Below are positions 1 through 11,216 of a stretch of 64,000 nucleotides of DNA, piece after piece. A program made the position numbers and the translations under genes. The DNA comes from Linanthus parryae (taxonomy: Eukaryota > Streptophyta > Magnoliopsida > Ericales > Polemoniaceae): assembly GCA_023055425.1 (NCBI GenBank), contig JALGPY010000075.1, positions 62,001 to 126,000 of the forward strand. The letters run 5' to 3'. Position 1 is the first letter of the stretch; the number at the start of each line of letters is the position of its first letter. The notes beneath the pieces were generated by a model, which saw only the letters and a program-made list of their open reading frames with translations, ran no database searches and was not told the DNA's origin.

Positions 1-964
1 CGTGTCAATAGACGGAAGAACGAAGAGCAAGGAGACGAATGGAGGAAAGGATGGGGAACGGGATCATCAACCCTTTGAGGATTCAGCGTTTGAAATATTT
101 CTTCCATCTTTCTTGTACTTTTATGGAGATGTTTATGGATTTGAACTTGTTCATATCTGGCTAAACTCATAGCTATGGAATTTATGGAGAAGTAGGGGTA
201 CACCTTAGATTATTTCGGGTTTATGGATTTAATTCAGGTTTTTCAGGCTAAGTTCTATTTGATGTTCTAGTTATTTTACTTGCTTAAGTTTTACTCCTTA
301 GCATGTTAGGCTTGATGAACCCTAGCATGCTAGTCATCTAAGTGGATGCACGACAATGATCTACGCTTAGATTAGTGAGGAGCAAGTAGACATTCTTTTA
401 GTTTCTTGAGACTGAAAGGAGATAGAAACGTGAATGATCGAGTGAGGGTTATTTCGTTGGATGTAGTTAGGTTTAGTGTAATTGGTGGACCGAAAGGACC
501 CAGTTAGCAATCCTAGCTAGACGAGTAGAACGAAACAGGAGACGTGGTGGAACGAAAGAACCTGAGGTAGACTAGAGCGTATAGTCATGGGAAATCGATA
601 GAAGAACATGACGAGTGTGACCTGGTATAACTAGAGAGAAAATATAGTGTTTGGAAGCATGATTCGGAATTAGCTCAGTACCCTAGGGTCCTGAAGTTTT
701 CGAGTTCCTCCATAATAGTATTCTCTTCACTGAGGAAAGCATAAACATAAGTAATTAGTTTTTCTTAAATTTAAGCCACTTGGTTGTGGGTGGCGAACTG
801 TTACATCATTACTTTTTCCTCCCGGTTACTATATTATTGTAAAATAATCCTTGATTAACTAATAGCGACATATTCCCTGTGGGATCGACAAATTGGAGTA
901 CAAAAATGCTCCATTTTACTACTTAGGCGTATACTTGCGCAGTACGCATAATTTACACGCGTCA
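1..964 (+). mobile_element. Athila-like Ty3/gypsy LTR, 3' part (cut by window edge)
   Basis: The last ~500 bases match in order, with many substitutions, the 3' half of the LTRs at 42039-43888 and 47123-48991. Shared features are a stretch with accession-like words GGACC..ACCCGTTA/CCCAGTTA near 490-510, the phrase GTGGGATCGA near 880, and a TACTTGCGCA...CGCGTCA end at 964. No primer-binding site follows; the sequence switches directly to an inverted repeat, so this is a truncated or solo LTR. The start lies outside the window. Assignment to the same broad family is by eye. Confidence 0.6.
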
Positions 965-1676
965 GAGAACACAATGAATGTTTCCCCCACGGTAAAATCT
1001 TGTGTGTCGTGTCTGTTACTTTACGTATAACTATTTTAACAGCTATATTAGTTCTACGTTAAAGTTATACCACTGCATTTATCTTTATGTTTATGCAAGT
1101 TCATGTTAATAGAATAGATCGTGCTTTTAGTATTGTCTATTACTCGATCTATTAAGTTATCTACAAAAAACGTTCATGTTGGCTCTTCGATTGAGTCTTC
1201 TGCCATGTCGCGTAGTGTCACGAATTGATTGTGTATAGAAGCAGACACACTCGTACTCGCGTGGTTTACTGTATACGCCTGTGCTCTCCTCTTATTTTTC
1301 AATTGGTATTGTATTAATAATTATTTTAAATCTTAATGAAAAAGTAGGGGAGAGCACAGGCGCAGACAATAGATCATACGAGTACGAGTGCGTTTGCTCC
1401 TATACACTCTCAGTTCACGACACTGTGTCACAAATCGAAAGAATACAATCGTAGAGCCAAATAGGCACGATTTTTGTAGACAACTTGATAGATCGAGTAA
1501 TAGATAAATATATGAGACATGATCAATGCTATACAAGAACTTGTGTAAAGATAAATACAGATGTAGTTATATAACATTTAGGCGTAGAGCTAATCTAACA
1601 ATTAAAATAGTTATACGAAAGTACTAGGCACGGCGCATAAGATCTTTTCCGTGACGAAACCTTCACCGTGGTCTCC
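965..1676. repeat. Long imperfect inverted repeat, 327/330-bp arms, 55-bp loop
   Basis: The left arm (965-1291) reads as the reverse complement of the right arm (1347-1676) with scattered mismatches. Examples: CGCCTGTGCTCTCC at 1277-1290 faces GGAGAGCACAGGCG at 1349-1362, and the outer ends GAGAACAC... face ...GTGGTCTCC. The loop is AT-rich. The right arm is also the left end of the 2.4-kb LTR-like repeat that continues to 3753, so the left arm is an inverted partial copy of that LTR end. The left arm starts exactly where the Athila-like LTR ends. Confidence 0.8.
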
Positions 1677-3753
1677 GACTGAGAAGGAAAGTGAGGAGTA
1701 AAAACGCACCTTCTAGTACCAACAAGTACTAGACACTTTATTGCACGGAACGTCTGATGCAAGATAGATAACGTCCCTCGGACCAGCTACTCATCACACT
1801 ACCTTTTGCCGACCTATTTTCTGCAACCTCCTGTGTAGCACCCCACACCCGTGGCAATCCAATCCTCACTAGAATCTAGTCGATGATAGCAGTGACTTCT
1901 ATAGTTAGTCAAGTGAACAACTCTATCACCGTTTAGTTTGTGAGTAAACATCTTTAGAAAGATAAGACCTTGTACCTACATGGTAGGAGACTCTAGACAA
2001 TGCTAACAAATCATAGACCTAATAGATATACATAGAAAAGCACTAATTCTGACTCTACACGTCCCAGACAGGGGAAACAAACGCAAATCTGACAGCAGCT
2101 AATTCAACTCTTACAGGATAAGAGATTTGACAACAACGTAGAATTTAGGAAGATATGAGAGAGTAATCCTAGTGTTCAGAGTCCGTGAGATGTATACAGA
2201 GAAGAGACAATCCGAAAAACAGATCTCATGCAAAGCTAAACTAAGAATAAACTTTCTAGCACTTTGATTTAGTCTGACATATAAAGACTCGATTCTAGAT
2301 TCAGGTAAATTGTCAGAAGACTGTTCAAGATCAATAGACGAAGATTGATCTAGAGACTCCATGAAAGCCATTACATAAATACATGAACCGATCCTAGAAG
2401 AGTATTCAGCATCATCTGATTGAAGAATCAAAGATGAGGGAAGCTAAAGTGTCGCTTCAGAGAGCACGGAGACAAACCGTCGGTCTTGGAAGTCCAAGCG
2501 CCAGTCTTGGGGCTCCTGGACTGCTGGCCAAACCTATGAAGAGCTCACTCTCTCTTTTCTGACGTGTGATGGGGGCTCACCTAATGCATCTATTTTTCTA
2601 CTTTTAACTTAATTTTTTCTCAACTCTAGCTCTATATTTAGATGAGAGGTCACTTGGTTTCCAAGCAAGAGAGTTATTGAGGATAACAATTTTGAATCTA
2701 GACTTATAGAAATTTATTTAAAGTCCAACTCTTATTTAAATAATGGTCAATTAATAATGAAAGATTTTTTTCTGATAAAGGAAATCTAATTTCCATAAAG
2801 AAAGATTCATATCTGATTTCAAATTCTAAATAAAGTAATTAATATATAAGAAATAATCTTTTCGGAAAATCAATTTCAAATAACTTAAAATAAAAATTAA
2901 GTTGTAAGTTGTTATTGTTTGTATTTGTGAAAAGATTCTTAATTCAATTATAAATCATATCTTCATAAAAACAATTTAGGAAAAAAGAGTAATAGCCTAG
3001 GATAATTGCAGTCGAAATAACAAAAAAATAGTAATTATGACCGAAATTATTTGATGAAATAATCTAGCTATATTCTATTTGATTTATACTAAAACTCTTC
3101 CAATTAACTTTTAACAGAAAACTAATTAATTTCATTAAATATTTCAAATAAGAAAATACATATTTGTGGTCATTATCACCTAATATTAATCTCATAAAAG
3201 ATATTATATTCCTAATTAAACTCTCTTACTTGGAATATAAGGAAAAAGATTCTACATAATATCTAAGAAGAATAACCGACTGAATGAAACTGCCAAAAGA
3301 GAACAAAAAAGAATAAGAGAGCACAGATAACTCAATCTGGCCGCTACCCTAGATGCACACGGCTTCCTAGGGCTGCATGTGCGGCTTGTAGGCGTGCCAG
3401 GGAGCCCTATTTATCTTCGGTCCTTTTTTCTTTTTCAATGAGTGCAGGTTAGTCTGAAGGCACATGGATTGACGCTATAATACTAGAGTGAAGAATGACT
3501 CAGAAACTTTTAGGAAAATACTTGAAACTCAAGGATCACATAACTAAGGATATATGATGATCTCTTGCTGGACTAGATTTAAGACGCCTGAATTGCCTGC
3601 AAGAAAATGGGATAGCATCAAAGAGTAGCTAAGTAAAGATACTCGGATCATTTTTAATAATCATATACAATACACTGCGTGATCTGAGTTATTTTTTCCC
3701 GAATTTACAAATAGTAGAAGCAGTGGGGAACCTCGATTGAGAACACATTCTGG
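1347..3753 (-). mobile_element. LTR-like repeat copy 1 (Sirevirus-like, minus orientation)
   Basis: This is a 2.4-kb noncoding sequence that aligns along its whole length with 8642-10849. Shared landmarks are GGGGAGAGCACAGGCGCAGA at the left end, a block on 'tagtaccaacaagtactagacacttt' wording near 1715, a CTCTATATTTA (minus TATA) near 2628, and a right end near TTGAGAACACATTCT. Orientation is inferred from the minus-strand TATA and from the polypurine tract next to copy 2. Small ORFs inside are not convincing. It is more diverged than the other paired LTRs in the window. Confidence 0.6.
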
Positions 3754-4135
3754 CTCATCCATATTCACTAAAATCAATTTTTTTGAGTGAGGGAGGGGAT
3801 GTGTTGGGGACGATTAAATTTTGGGTAAGGGGGAGGGGACAGGGAAGGGGAAAATGGTCGGCCATGGGGGGGAGGGGGGGGGGAAGGAACCGAATTGGTT
3901 GATAATGCCCTAAGAAATTTCACACCTAGATCAATCGGGTTGAACACACAAGGCCATAATATATTTCCAAGATGGACAAACATACAAGTCACACAAATAA
4001 TAACAAAGTATCAACATAGGTATAGAATATGTAGCCGGTTAGGCTATACCAGAAAGGACGACACGCTATAAAACACAAGCACTGCAAGCTGATGAGAATC
4101 ATCCACTAAATCTTGGGGGTTCTTATGGATCACAC
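3754..4135. other. No gene; purine/G-run tract
   Basis: No coding or element signature was recognised. Positions 3787-3891 hold a long G-rich run series on the plus strand (GGGAGGGG, GGGG, GGGTAAGGGGGAGGGG, GGGAAGGGG, then runs of six to ten G). The opposite-strand proline-rich ORF that this tract opens is a composition artefact. Confidence 0.5.
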
Positions 4136-4709
4136 TGTTGGATGAATACTAAAATCCATGATTTTTTTATTGAATTATTTAATTTGACATTTATGATCTG
4201 CGTTATGTTATTATTATTCATAGTTGTCTATTATTCCACACAATGGAAGATATGGTGTGTAGAGTCTGATGTGATAGTACACTTTGTGTATATTGAACAT
4301 GACCAAATTGAGATCAGTGTCTTTGTAGTGACATAACAAGGCAAACCGTGGCTCATGGTTATTATGCTCTTAATAGTTAGATAGTTAATGTGCACATGTA
4401 TCAAATATTTGTTGCTTTGACATGTCATGTGAGTGAGATTCTTATGGAGTCAATAACCTCGATGAGTTGAGTGATACGAATGAATCAATGGGATAAATTA
4501 ATGCATTGAAGGTATCCACGTCCCTGTTATGAGATTGATGATATGCCGTTAGTGAAATTTTTAAGTTATGATTATTTCAAAACCTACATGTAGATTAAGG
4601 GGTAATATGGACATGTTAAATAAGTTAAGTGGTCAGGATCAAGGATTTAGAAAGAGATCGATTAAATGAATTAGTCAGTGATTAATTTAATCTATGGATA
4701 TCTATAATC
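4136..4709 (+). mobile_element. Possible Ty1/copia LTR fragment
   Basis: It begins TGTTGGATGAATAC, a copia-type LTR start comparable with the solo LTR at 11217 (TGTTGGAATAGATG). It then has the AT-rich, ORF-poor texture of a U3 region. No matching partner, primer site or target duplication was found, and it ends abruptly at a coding-like stretch near 4710. The call is tentative. Confidence 0.3.
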
Positions 4710-6350
4710 TTAAAGGCGCAAAGCTCGTGTCATCTGCAATATGATCTTGAATATACGTATTTGCCGCTGCTATACATTCCTCGTCTTCGATCTCCTCCTT
4801 TTCATCCTCGCCAGATGTCTATGTACCTTCATCATCATAGGAGAAGTTAGCTTCTAGAATAAATCTATGCAGGAAGACAACATACTTCATGACAGAAAGA
4901 TAGAAGTCCAAAAATGTTTTTGGTAAAATTTGGTTACCTCTTTAAAGGTTTGGCCCATCTAGATCCCCATATTCATACTCTTAACTTAAGCAAAAGACCT
5001 CACATACAAGCCCACATCAAGTAGGGGCTCTTTCTTAGGAAAATCCCCCTGCGAAGACGAACCTTCTCTTCTTTTATCTGCACGAGACTCAATACCCTCA
5101 GTCGTCTCTCCCCACTTTCAAAATGGTGAAAAGTGTTTACACAACACGGAAAGAATATGTTGCTCACTTGCATAAGAACCTTGGAGCAAAGGATCCTCCT
5201 CCTTCCCTTCCATTTTTCTCATCCACACAAGGAGAAGCCTTATAGGGAAAAGGGTGCAAATCTTTCACATAAATCACCTTGTTTAGAGCCTCTTTGCCCC
5301 TACCAGACATAACAAAATCAATAAGAATATACATTCAAACAGAAAATATTCTCTCTTTAGCCAAAACATTATACCTGAAGATTCATTATTTGATCCACTA
5401 ACCAATTACGCAATTCTTGATATGATACCCCTTTAGCAAGAGCCTTGAACATCATTTGTGAAAAAGAATCAGCAAATTCAAATCGCTCACCTCCATCGCG
5501 ATCACCATAACTTTAATACTCACCCTTAGAGTTGGGAAAATCTACCATAAGACCGCCAGGCTCACGGGAGTGTCCTCCGCTAAGGCACATAAATGCCACA
5601 ACACAGAGTTTCAGACCTGGTAGTTATGTTACGAGCTAATTTAAAGAAAGTTATTATTTGAAAGAGCAAGATTATAATTATACTCTTAAGTATGATAGAT
5701 ATGTGATAATGTCAGCTACCTGTTATGACTGTACTCCCCATTCCTCGTCGTCTCTCCTGCAAAGTTATAAAAACATATATACAATAGAGATTTTAAGAAG
5801 TAGTTGAAGTTTTTGTATAACTCATATGGAAAATATGTAATATAGAGTTCTCAAAAGTTTATCATAGTACTTACAAGCGTCATGTCACTATCCTGATGTA
5901 ATTCCATTGATCAGATAGATAGAGTTAATTGTTAATCCAGGGAATCCACAACCATCCATCTAGAGGGTAGTGAAGATAATATTAACTTTAAAGAAGGAAG
6001 GCTTAACCAATCAACCAAGACAAACTAGACCTTAATTATGCACATCCCTACTAGATCATCACTCCAGAGAGTAGTACTAGCTGCCTACCTGTCCGAAGAC
6101 ATACATATGATAGCCAATGCCTGTGGCCACAACCCAATCGTCATTAGACAATAATAACGATCCATGTTTCTGAAGACAATTATATAAGAACTCGAAATCA
6201 TATTATTCATATAAATGATTTTAGCTTGGAGAAACTCATATAATAGAATAAGCATACATATGCTTACCTGATATCCAGTCTAATTCCATGATTAGCGGAG
6301 CTGCTTCCATAACCCAAAATCACGATGAAGAAGATAACGAAGAGGGGGGG
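4710..6350 (-). pseudogene. Decayed minus-strand gene, apparently with introns; function unknown
   Basis: I do not recognise the family. On the minus strand there are short open blocks bounded by splice-like signals. One near 6330-6270 opens with ATG and ends CAG|GTAAGC. One at about 6163-6083 has 27 open codons (KHGSLLLSNDDWVVATGIGY...) between CTTCAG and GTAGGC. A short block near 5760-5725 lies between TTTGCAG and GTAGC. A longer block at about 5610-5385 includes GGHSREPGGLMVDFPNSKG and KALAKGVSYQELRNWLVDQI, with one TAA and ending CAG|GTATAA. A further block starts MSGRGKEALNKVIYVKDL near 5310. An acidic tail (EDEKEEIEDEEC) lies near 4790. Reading frames do not join cleanly and several stops are present. 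It could be a host gene relic or a Mutator-type transposon gene. Confidence 0.4.
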
Positions 6351-6412
6351 GGGGGCGATCTATGATTTAAATAGAGGAGTGATTCGGTTGAGTCAATTTT
6401 GGGGTTTAATTC

Positions 6413-6867
6413 AGGTGATGGCACCTCCTGTGGTGAGGTGTCTAATTCACACAATGTGAAACCATGCTAGTTTCACACTAAGGGATGTAGGTGTAATTTT
6501 TCTAAAGTAAGGGTAGAAAAATAATTATGTTGAAATTCTAATTTCTAGTGAATTACACTATACCCCAAGTTTTTTAAGATACTCCATAGGTACCCTTTTC
6601 TTCCAGTATTTCAGGTCTGGCCGCAATCCAGCCTATCAACTTTGTTTTGAGAAATTGCTCACTTGCCCCCCATAATTCCTAGTATTTTCACAATTTCCCT
6701 AGAAGGACTTGAAATCACATTTCATGACATTCAAAATTACTAAATATTCTCTTGAAGTTATTTTTTAGACTTATTTTGAGGTAGTAACAAAATTAATTTC
6801 ACTTTTTTACCCCAAAATTTTAAAATATCACATTTTTAAGCCTTAAAACTTTTTCAGGGGTGTTACA
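6413..6867 (-). mobile_element. Ty3/gypsy LTR, 5' part (minus), truncated
   Basis: On the minus strand the LTR starts TGTAACACCCCTGAAAAAG at 6867. TGTAACACCC is the usual start of Tekay/Del-type chromovirus LTRs. A polypurine tract (TAAGGGGGTAGAA, 6868-6880 complement) lies directly upstream, as expected for a 3' LTR. The left boundary is uncertain; no partner LTR and no target duplication were identified. Confidence 0.5.
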
Positions 6868-6880
6868 TTCTACCCCCTTA
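6868..6880 (-). other. Polypurine tract of gypsy LTR
   Basis: The complement reads TAAGGGGGTAGAA and ends at the LTR start TGTAACACCCC. This is the site where plus-strand DNA synthesis is primed in LTR retrotransposons. Confidence 0.5.
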
Positions 6881-6907
6881 ATAGCATCTTTGTCGCCGCA
6901 GATATCA

Positions 6908-7266
6908 TGGGTGGGTTTTGGTGTGGAATTTTTGGATGACACAAAAATTCAAGAAAAAGATGTATGGGTTTGGTATAAAAAGCTGTTGTTGTTGAAAATT
7001 CAGCGATGTGAGTTTTGTTGTTTAGTGAAAGTTACCATTATACCCTTGTAACTAACAAAAAATGTGTAGTTATAATGAGGACAATATTGTCATTTTTATA
7101 TTTTGAGGAAAAGAAGACACCAAAAGTTTCATCAACCCCAACTTTTTTCTTCCACCAATTCAACACTACAAATTCTAAATTCAGAATCCACTGAAAAAAG
7201 CTCACACCAAACCTTTAAAAAAAAAAGTCTAAAAGTCCAAAAGGTGGATCACACCATACCCACCCA
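6908..7266. mobile_element. MITE candidate with ~20-bp terminal inverted repeats
   Basis: The left end TGGGTGGGTTTTGGTGTG and the right end CACACCATACCCACCCA are inverted copies with two mismatches, and further similarity (TTTTTGG/CCAAAA) lies inside. It is about 359 bp, AT-rich and noncoding, a typical small nonautonomous DNA transposon. I could not find a clean target duplication in the flanks, so the superfamily is open; the GGGTGGGTTTGG-like ends suggest PIF/Harbinger. Confidence 0.45.
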
Positions 7267-8641
7267 TACCACTCCTTAGTTCTTCTCATCCCTACCTTTA
7301 ATTTTCTGAAATTTAATTTTCTTCATCTCTTGCCACGTCCTCTCATGCGGTATTGTCTTGTTACTATATACAAACCCTTGTTAGCGTTAGTTGAGCTAAT
7401 CATAATTTCCTCTTCCTTGGTACAATCTTTGTTTACTTTTTCTCCCTGTCAGTAACCAGATGATATGATAAATGTAATACTATATCCTTTGGTTTTCTTA
7501 TAGTGTTAACATGTTGTCGTCATCGCTCAGGTTCTCCAGTTCTCTGGCTAGCTTGCCCCACCAGTAGTACTTATAAGAGTTTCTAACATACTATTGGCCT
7601 TCATTTATGCTTATTACTATATCCCTTCCAAGCTCTACTATAATAATCTTACGGGTGCCCTATGCCTTATGAACTGTACTAAATTTCACTTCAAGGTTTC
7701 CCTATTGATCTCCAAACTAGATCACTAGCCCCACGAGTTATACTCATTTGCCTTAGTCCTAAAAACTCTTGACAGATGTCTAGATATATCTTACTTCTTC
7801 TGTTTTACCCTCTGCCATGCTTCCAGCCTCTAGGATGGTTTCATCCTCCCCAGTTCTTTTGCTAGTCTGAATCATTGTCGACACAACTCACACTTTATTA
7901 ACTTCAAACTCCTATACGTTTTCCTGACCCACCTTGTAAAACTATCTTTTGAGCTCCAACCAACTTTTTCAATCTCATCCAGACCTTACATGAGACTCTT
8001 CCCATTCTTAATACTCCTACATAACCATTTGAATTGATGAAATTGCCACCCATAAATGATAGAATCACTCAACCCTATCCTGACACTCCCAAGTACTTTT
8101 CCCGGGTGTTTCTATATTTTCTTTCCCCTGTATAAAAACTCAAGACATCCTATGTTCTCCCTTTGTCTCCACATATCTCGTTTTCTCCACAATGTACTTC
8201 AATTCCTTGGCTGACCTCATGATACCATACTCATCCCTTCTATATTTTCTCATAACCACCATACTCTTACAAACACCCACAACAATATTTTATAAACCTA
8301 TGAAACTGTCGGAAATTACAAGTCTTTTCCAACCCTACATGAATTCAACATTCACTGTTCCATTCATTGACACTCTATTCCATTTGATTATTTATCCATA
8401 ATTAGCTTCTCAATTTAAGCTCATCATTCTTCACACCATCTTGTGTATACTACCGAACTATACGTTTTTCCTCCACGAGATACAAATGAACCATCAACCC
8501 GTCTTTATTGAAACCATTTTACTCATTCTAGTCCCTCATATTCCAGCGCGAACCAGAAAATCTTCTAAAAGATCATGTACCTACATTCTTGGGAACATAA
8601 CCCTACCTTAGAAATTTCCCTGTATGTACTCTATGAAAAGG
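7267..8641. other. No recognisable gene (probable retroelement internal debris)
   Basis: Only short ORFs occur and none carries a family motif. The position next to the gypsy polypurine tract suggests it is the decayed 3' internal region of that element, but no integrase, RNase H or chromodomain signature could be read. Confidence 0.3.
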
Positions 8642-10849
8642 GGGGAGAGCACATGCGCAGATTTTGTACCACACAAGTAAACCCTCAATTCGCAACACTA
8701 CACGATACAACGGAAGATTATATTTATAGAGACAATAGGAACGATTTTTGTAGAAATTTAAATAGACTGAGTGATACAAACGACTAATCTATTATAAATA
8801 CAAGAATTGCGTAAAGATAAAGTAGATGTCGTAGTATAACTTTTAAACAAAGAACTAATCTAACAGTTGTACGAAAAGTATTAGACATGAAAAAACAAGA
8901 TTTTTTACCGTGGAGAAACCTTCACATGTTCTCCACCTGAGAAGGATAGTTAGGAGTAAACCTCACCTTCTGGCACTAACAAGTGTTGGACACTTTACTG
9001 CACGAAACATCTGACATGATAGATAACAAGTTGTCGCTCAAACCATCTACTCACCACACTACCTTTTGCCTACATAGTTTCTGCAATCTCTTATGCAACA
9101 CCCCACCCCATGGCAATACAAGCCTCGCTCGAATATATTTGATAATATCACATTAACACCGGTAGTTCGTTAAGTGAAAAAATCTATGTACGTTTAGTTC
9201 GTGAGTGAACAACTCTATAAGAAAGATAAAAACCTGTACAAGTAGGATATGAGACTCTAGAAAATGCTAAGCGAATCCTAGACCTAATAGATACACATAG
9301 ACAAGTACGATGAATGAATTTACACTTCCCAAAGAGGGGAAACAAAACTTCAGATCTGGAAACAATAAGTATAGCAGTTTATGTTAACAGAACAGGAAAG
9401 AATCTAGACTCTAGGATATATTTGAGAGAGAAAGTATAGTGTCCTCTTTTTGTGAGACATCTATAGAGAAGAGACTGTCAAAAAACAGATATCTAATGCA
9501 AAACCAAACTAAGAATTAAACTTGGAAAGCTTTGGTTTATTCTAACATGACAAAAACTCGATTCTAGACACAGATAATCTGAAAGAAGATTGTCTTGGAT
9601 CAATAGAAGAAGATTGTTCTAGTGACTCAATGAAAACAATATCAGAAATACCTAGATAAATTCTAGAAGAGTATTCAACGACACCTGCAGGAGGGTGGCT
9701 GACCTATCTATGTTTCTTCTTAAGCTTAATTTTCTCTCTACTCCGGCCCTATATTTATAGGAGGATTACTTGATTTCCAAGCTAAAGAGTTCTAGAGAAA
9801 ATCAATTATGAAACTTGACTTATATAAATTGATTTAAAATATATCAATTAATAATAAAAGAATTATACTTATAAAAAAATCATAATTTCCATAAAGAAAT
9901 CTTCATTTTAAATTTCTAATCCCAAATAAAGTAATAAATTTAAAAGAAATCATCTTTTATAAAAGAAATTCAATTTACTTAAAATAGAAATTAAGTTTTC
10001 AATCATTTTTTTAGTATTTATGAAAATGTTCTCAAGCTGTTATAAATAAAATATTCATAAAAAATTCAAAAAATAGTAAAATAATTTAAATTAAATTCGT
10101 CTGAAAATAATAAAAAGAAATAATTTGATATGACTGAATTTCTCCATGAGATATTCTTGCTATATTCTTTCTGAATAATACTGAAACTCTTTTGATTTAC
10201 TTTGAATTGAAAACTGATTAAGGTCATAAAAGAATTATAATACGAAAATATAATATATGTGTTAGTTGTCACTAAATTTATTATTTTCATAAAATATATA
10301 TTATACTCATATTAAGCTCTCTTACTTGGAAGATAAGAAATGGAATATAAACAATCTCTGAGAAGGATAACTAACTGACTAAAACTGCCAAAAACGCTAA
10401 ACCGAAGATCAAAGAGCCTTCAGAACTCAACCTGGCCGCCACCCTGGTTGCACACGACCTCCTAGGCATATGTGCGCGTCCTGTAGGCGTTTCAGGGAGT
10501 TCATGGTAGTCTTTGGTCCTTTTATCTTTTTAAAAGAGTGAAATTTAGTCCAAAGACATGTGGAATGACGATACAAGAATAATCCCACGACCTAAGTGAC
10601 TAAGAAAATTCTAGGAAAATACTTGAAACCCAAGGATCACCTAACGGATGATATTTGAAGAATTCACGATGGACTAGATTTAAGGAGCCTGAATTGTCTG
10701 CAAGAATAGTGTTAGCATCCCAAAGCATTTAAATAAAGAGACTCAAACATTTATAATAATCCTATACAGCACACTACATGATCAGATTCATTTTTTCCTG
10801 AATTGACAAATACTGAGTGTGCGTGATCCTAGATTAAAAGCATTCAGAA
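8642..10849 (-). mobile_element. LTR-like repeat copy 2 (Sirevirus-like, minus orientation)
   Basis: This 2.2-kb repeat is collinear with 1347-3753. Evidence that it is an LTR read on the minus strand: a TATAAATATA box on the minus strand at 9750-9759 roughly mid-element, a downstream leader-like stretch, and a polypurine tract (GTCAAAGGGGGAGATTG, complement of 10861-10877) just upstream of its 5' end. The left boundary, GGGGAGAGCAC, is shared with copy 1. No protein is encoded. Confidence 0.6.
9750..9759 (-). promoter_or_regulatory. TATA box of LTR copy 2
   Basis: The minus strand reads TATAAATATA followed by GGGCCGGAGTAGAG. It sits at the expected U3/R boundary of a 2.2-kb LTR. The equivalent place in copy 1 (near 2628-2640) is TCTAAATATAGAG, slightly degraded. 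Confidence 0.5.
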
Positions 10850-11211
10850 ACATCATGTTTCAATCTCCCCCTTTGACAATATGGGTACAAAATCCTCTTT
10901 GAATTTCTTAAGAAAAATAATATATAATTCTTCATCTTTCTCCATCGTTTTGCTCCATGAATGCTCCAAACTTCGTTTACCAAGAACAAATCAACTTTGT
11001 CTTCAAACCTTGTATCATTCAACATTGTTCTTTTCATAAATCTGAATATCAAACACTCCACACAAACGGCCAACTGTAATATGTTCTTGATACATAAAAT
11101 CATGAGATCAATGGGAAGTATGCTCTAAATATAATGGTGGATGCACTTGTTTGTTTTTCATATTCATATAGAATGAAAAGGTTCAAGATATGATACAGAA
11201 ATTATTTAGAT
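10850..11211 (-). other. Retroelement 3' internal fragment with polypurine tract
   Basis: It contains the polypurine tract at 10861-10877 (complement) and upstream of it a short minus-strand open frame of about 89 residues (10834-11103) without recognisable domain. It is separated from the sequence at 12462 only by the solo LTR, so both sides formed one continuous piece before that insertion. Confidence 0.4.
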
Positions 11212-11216
11212 CTCTA

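Noticed and set aside
3774..3992. Proline-rich 72-residue minus-strand ORF
   Set aside because: It is opened only by the G-run tract and has no homology-like features.
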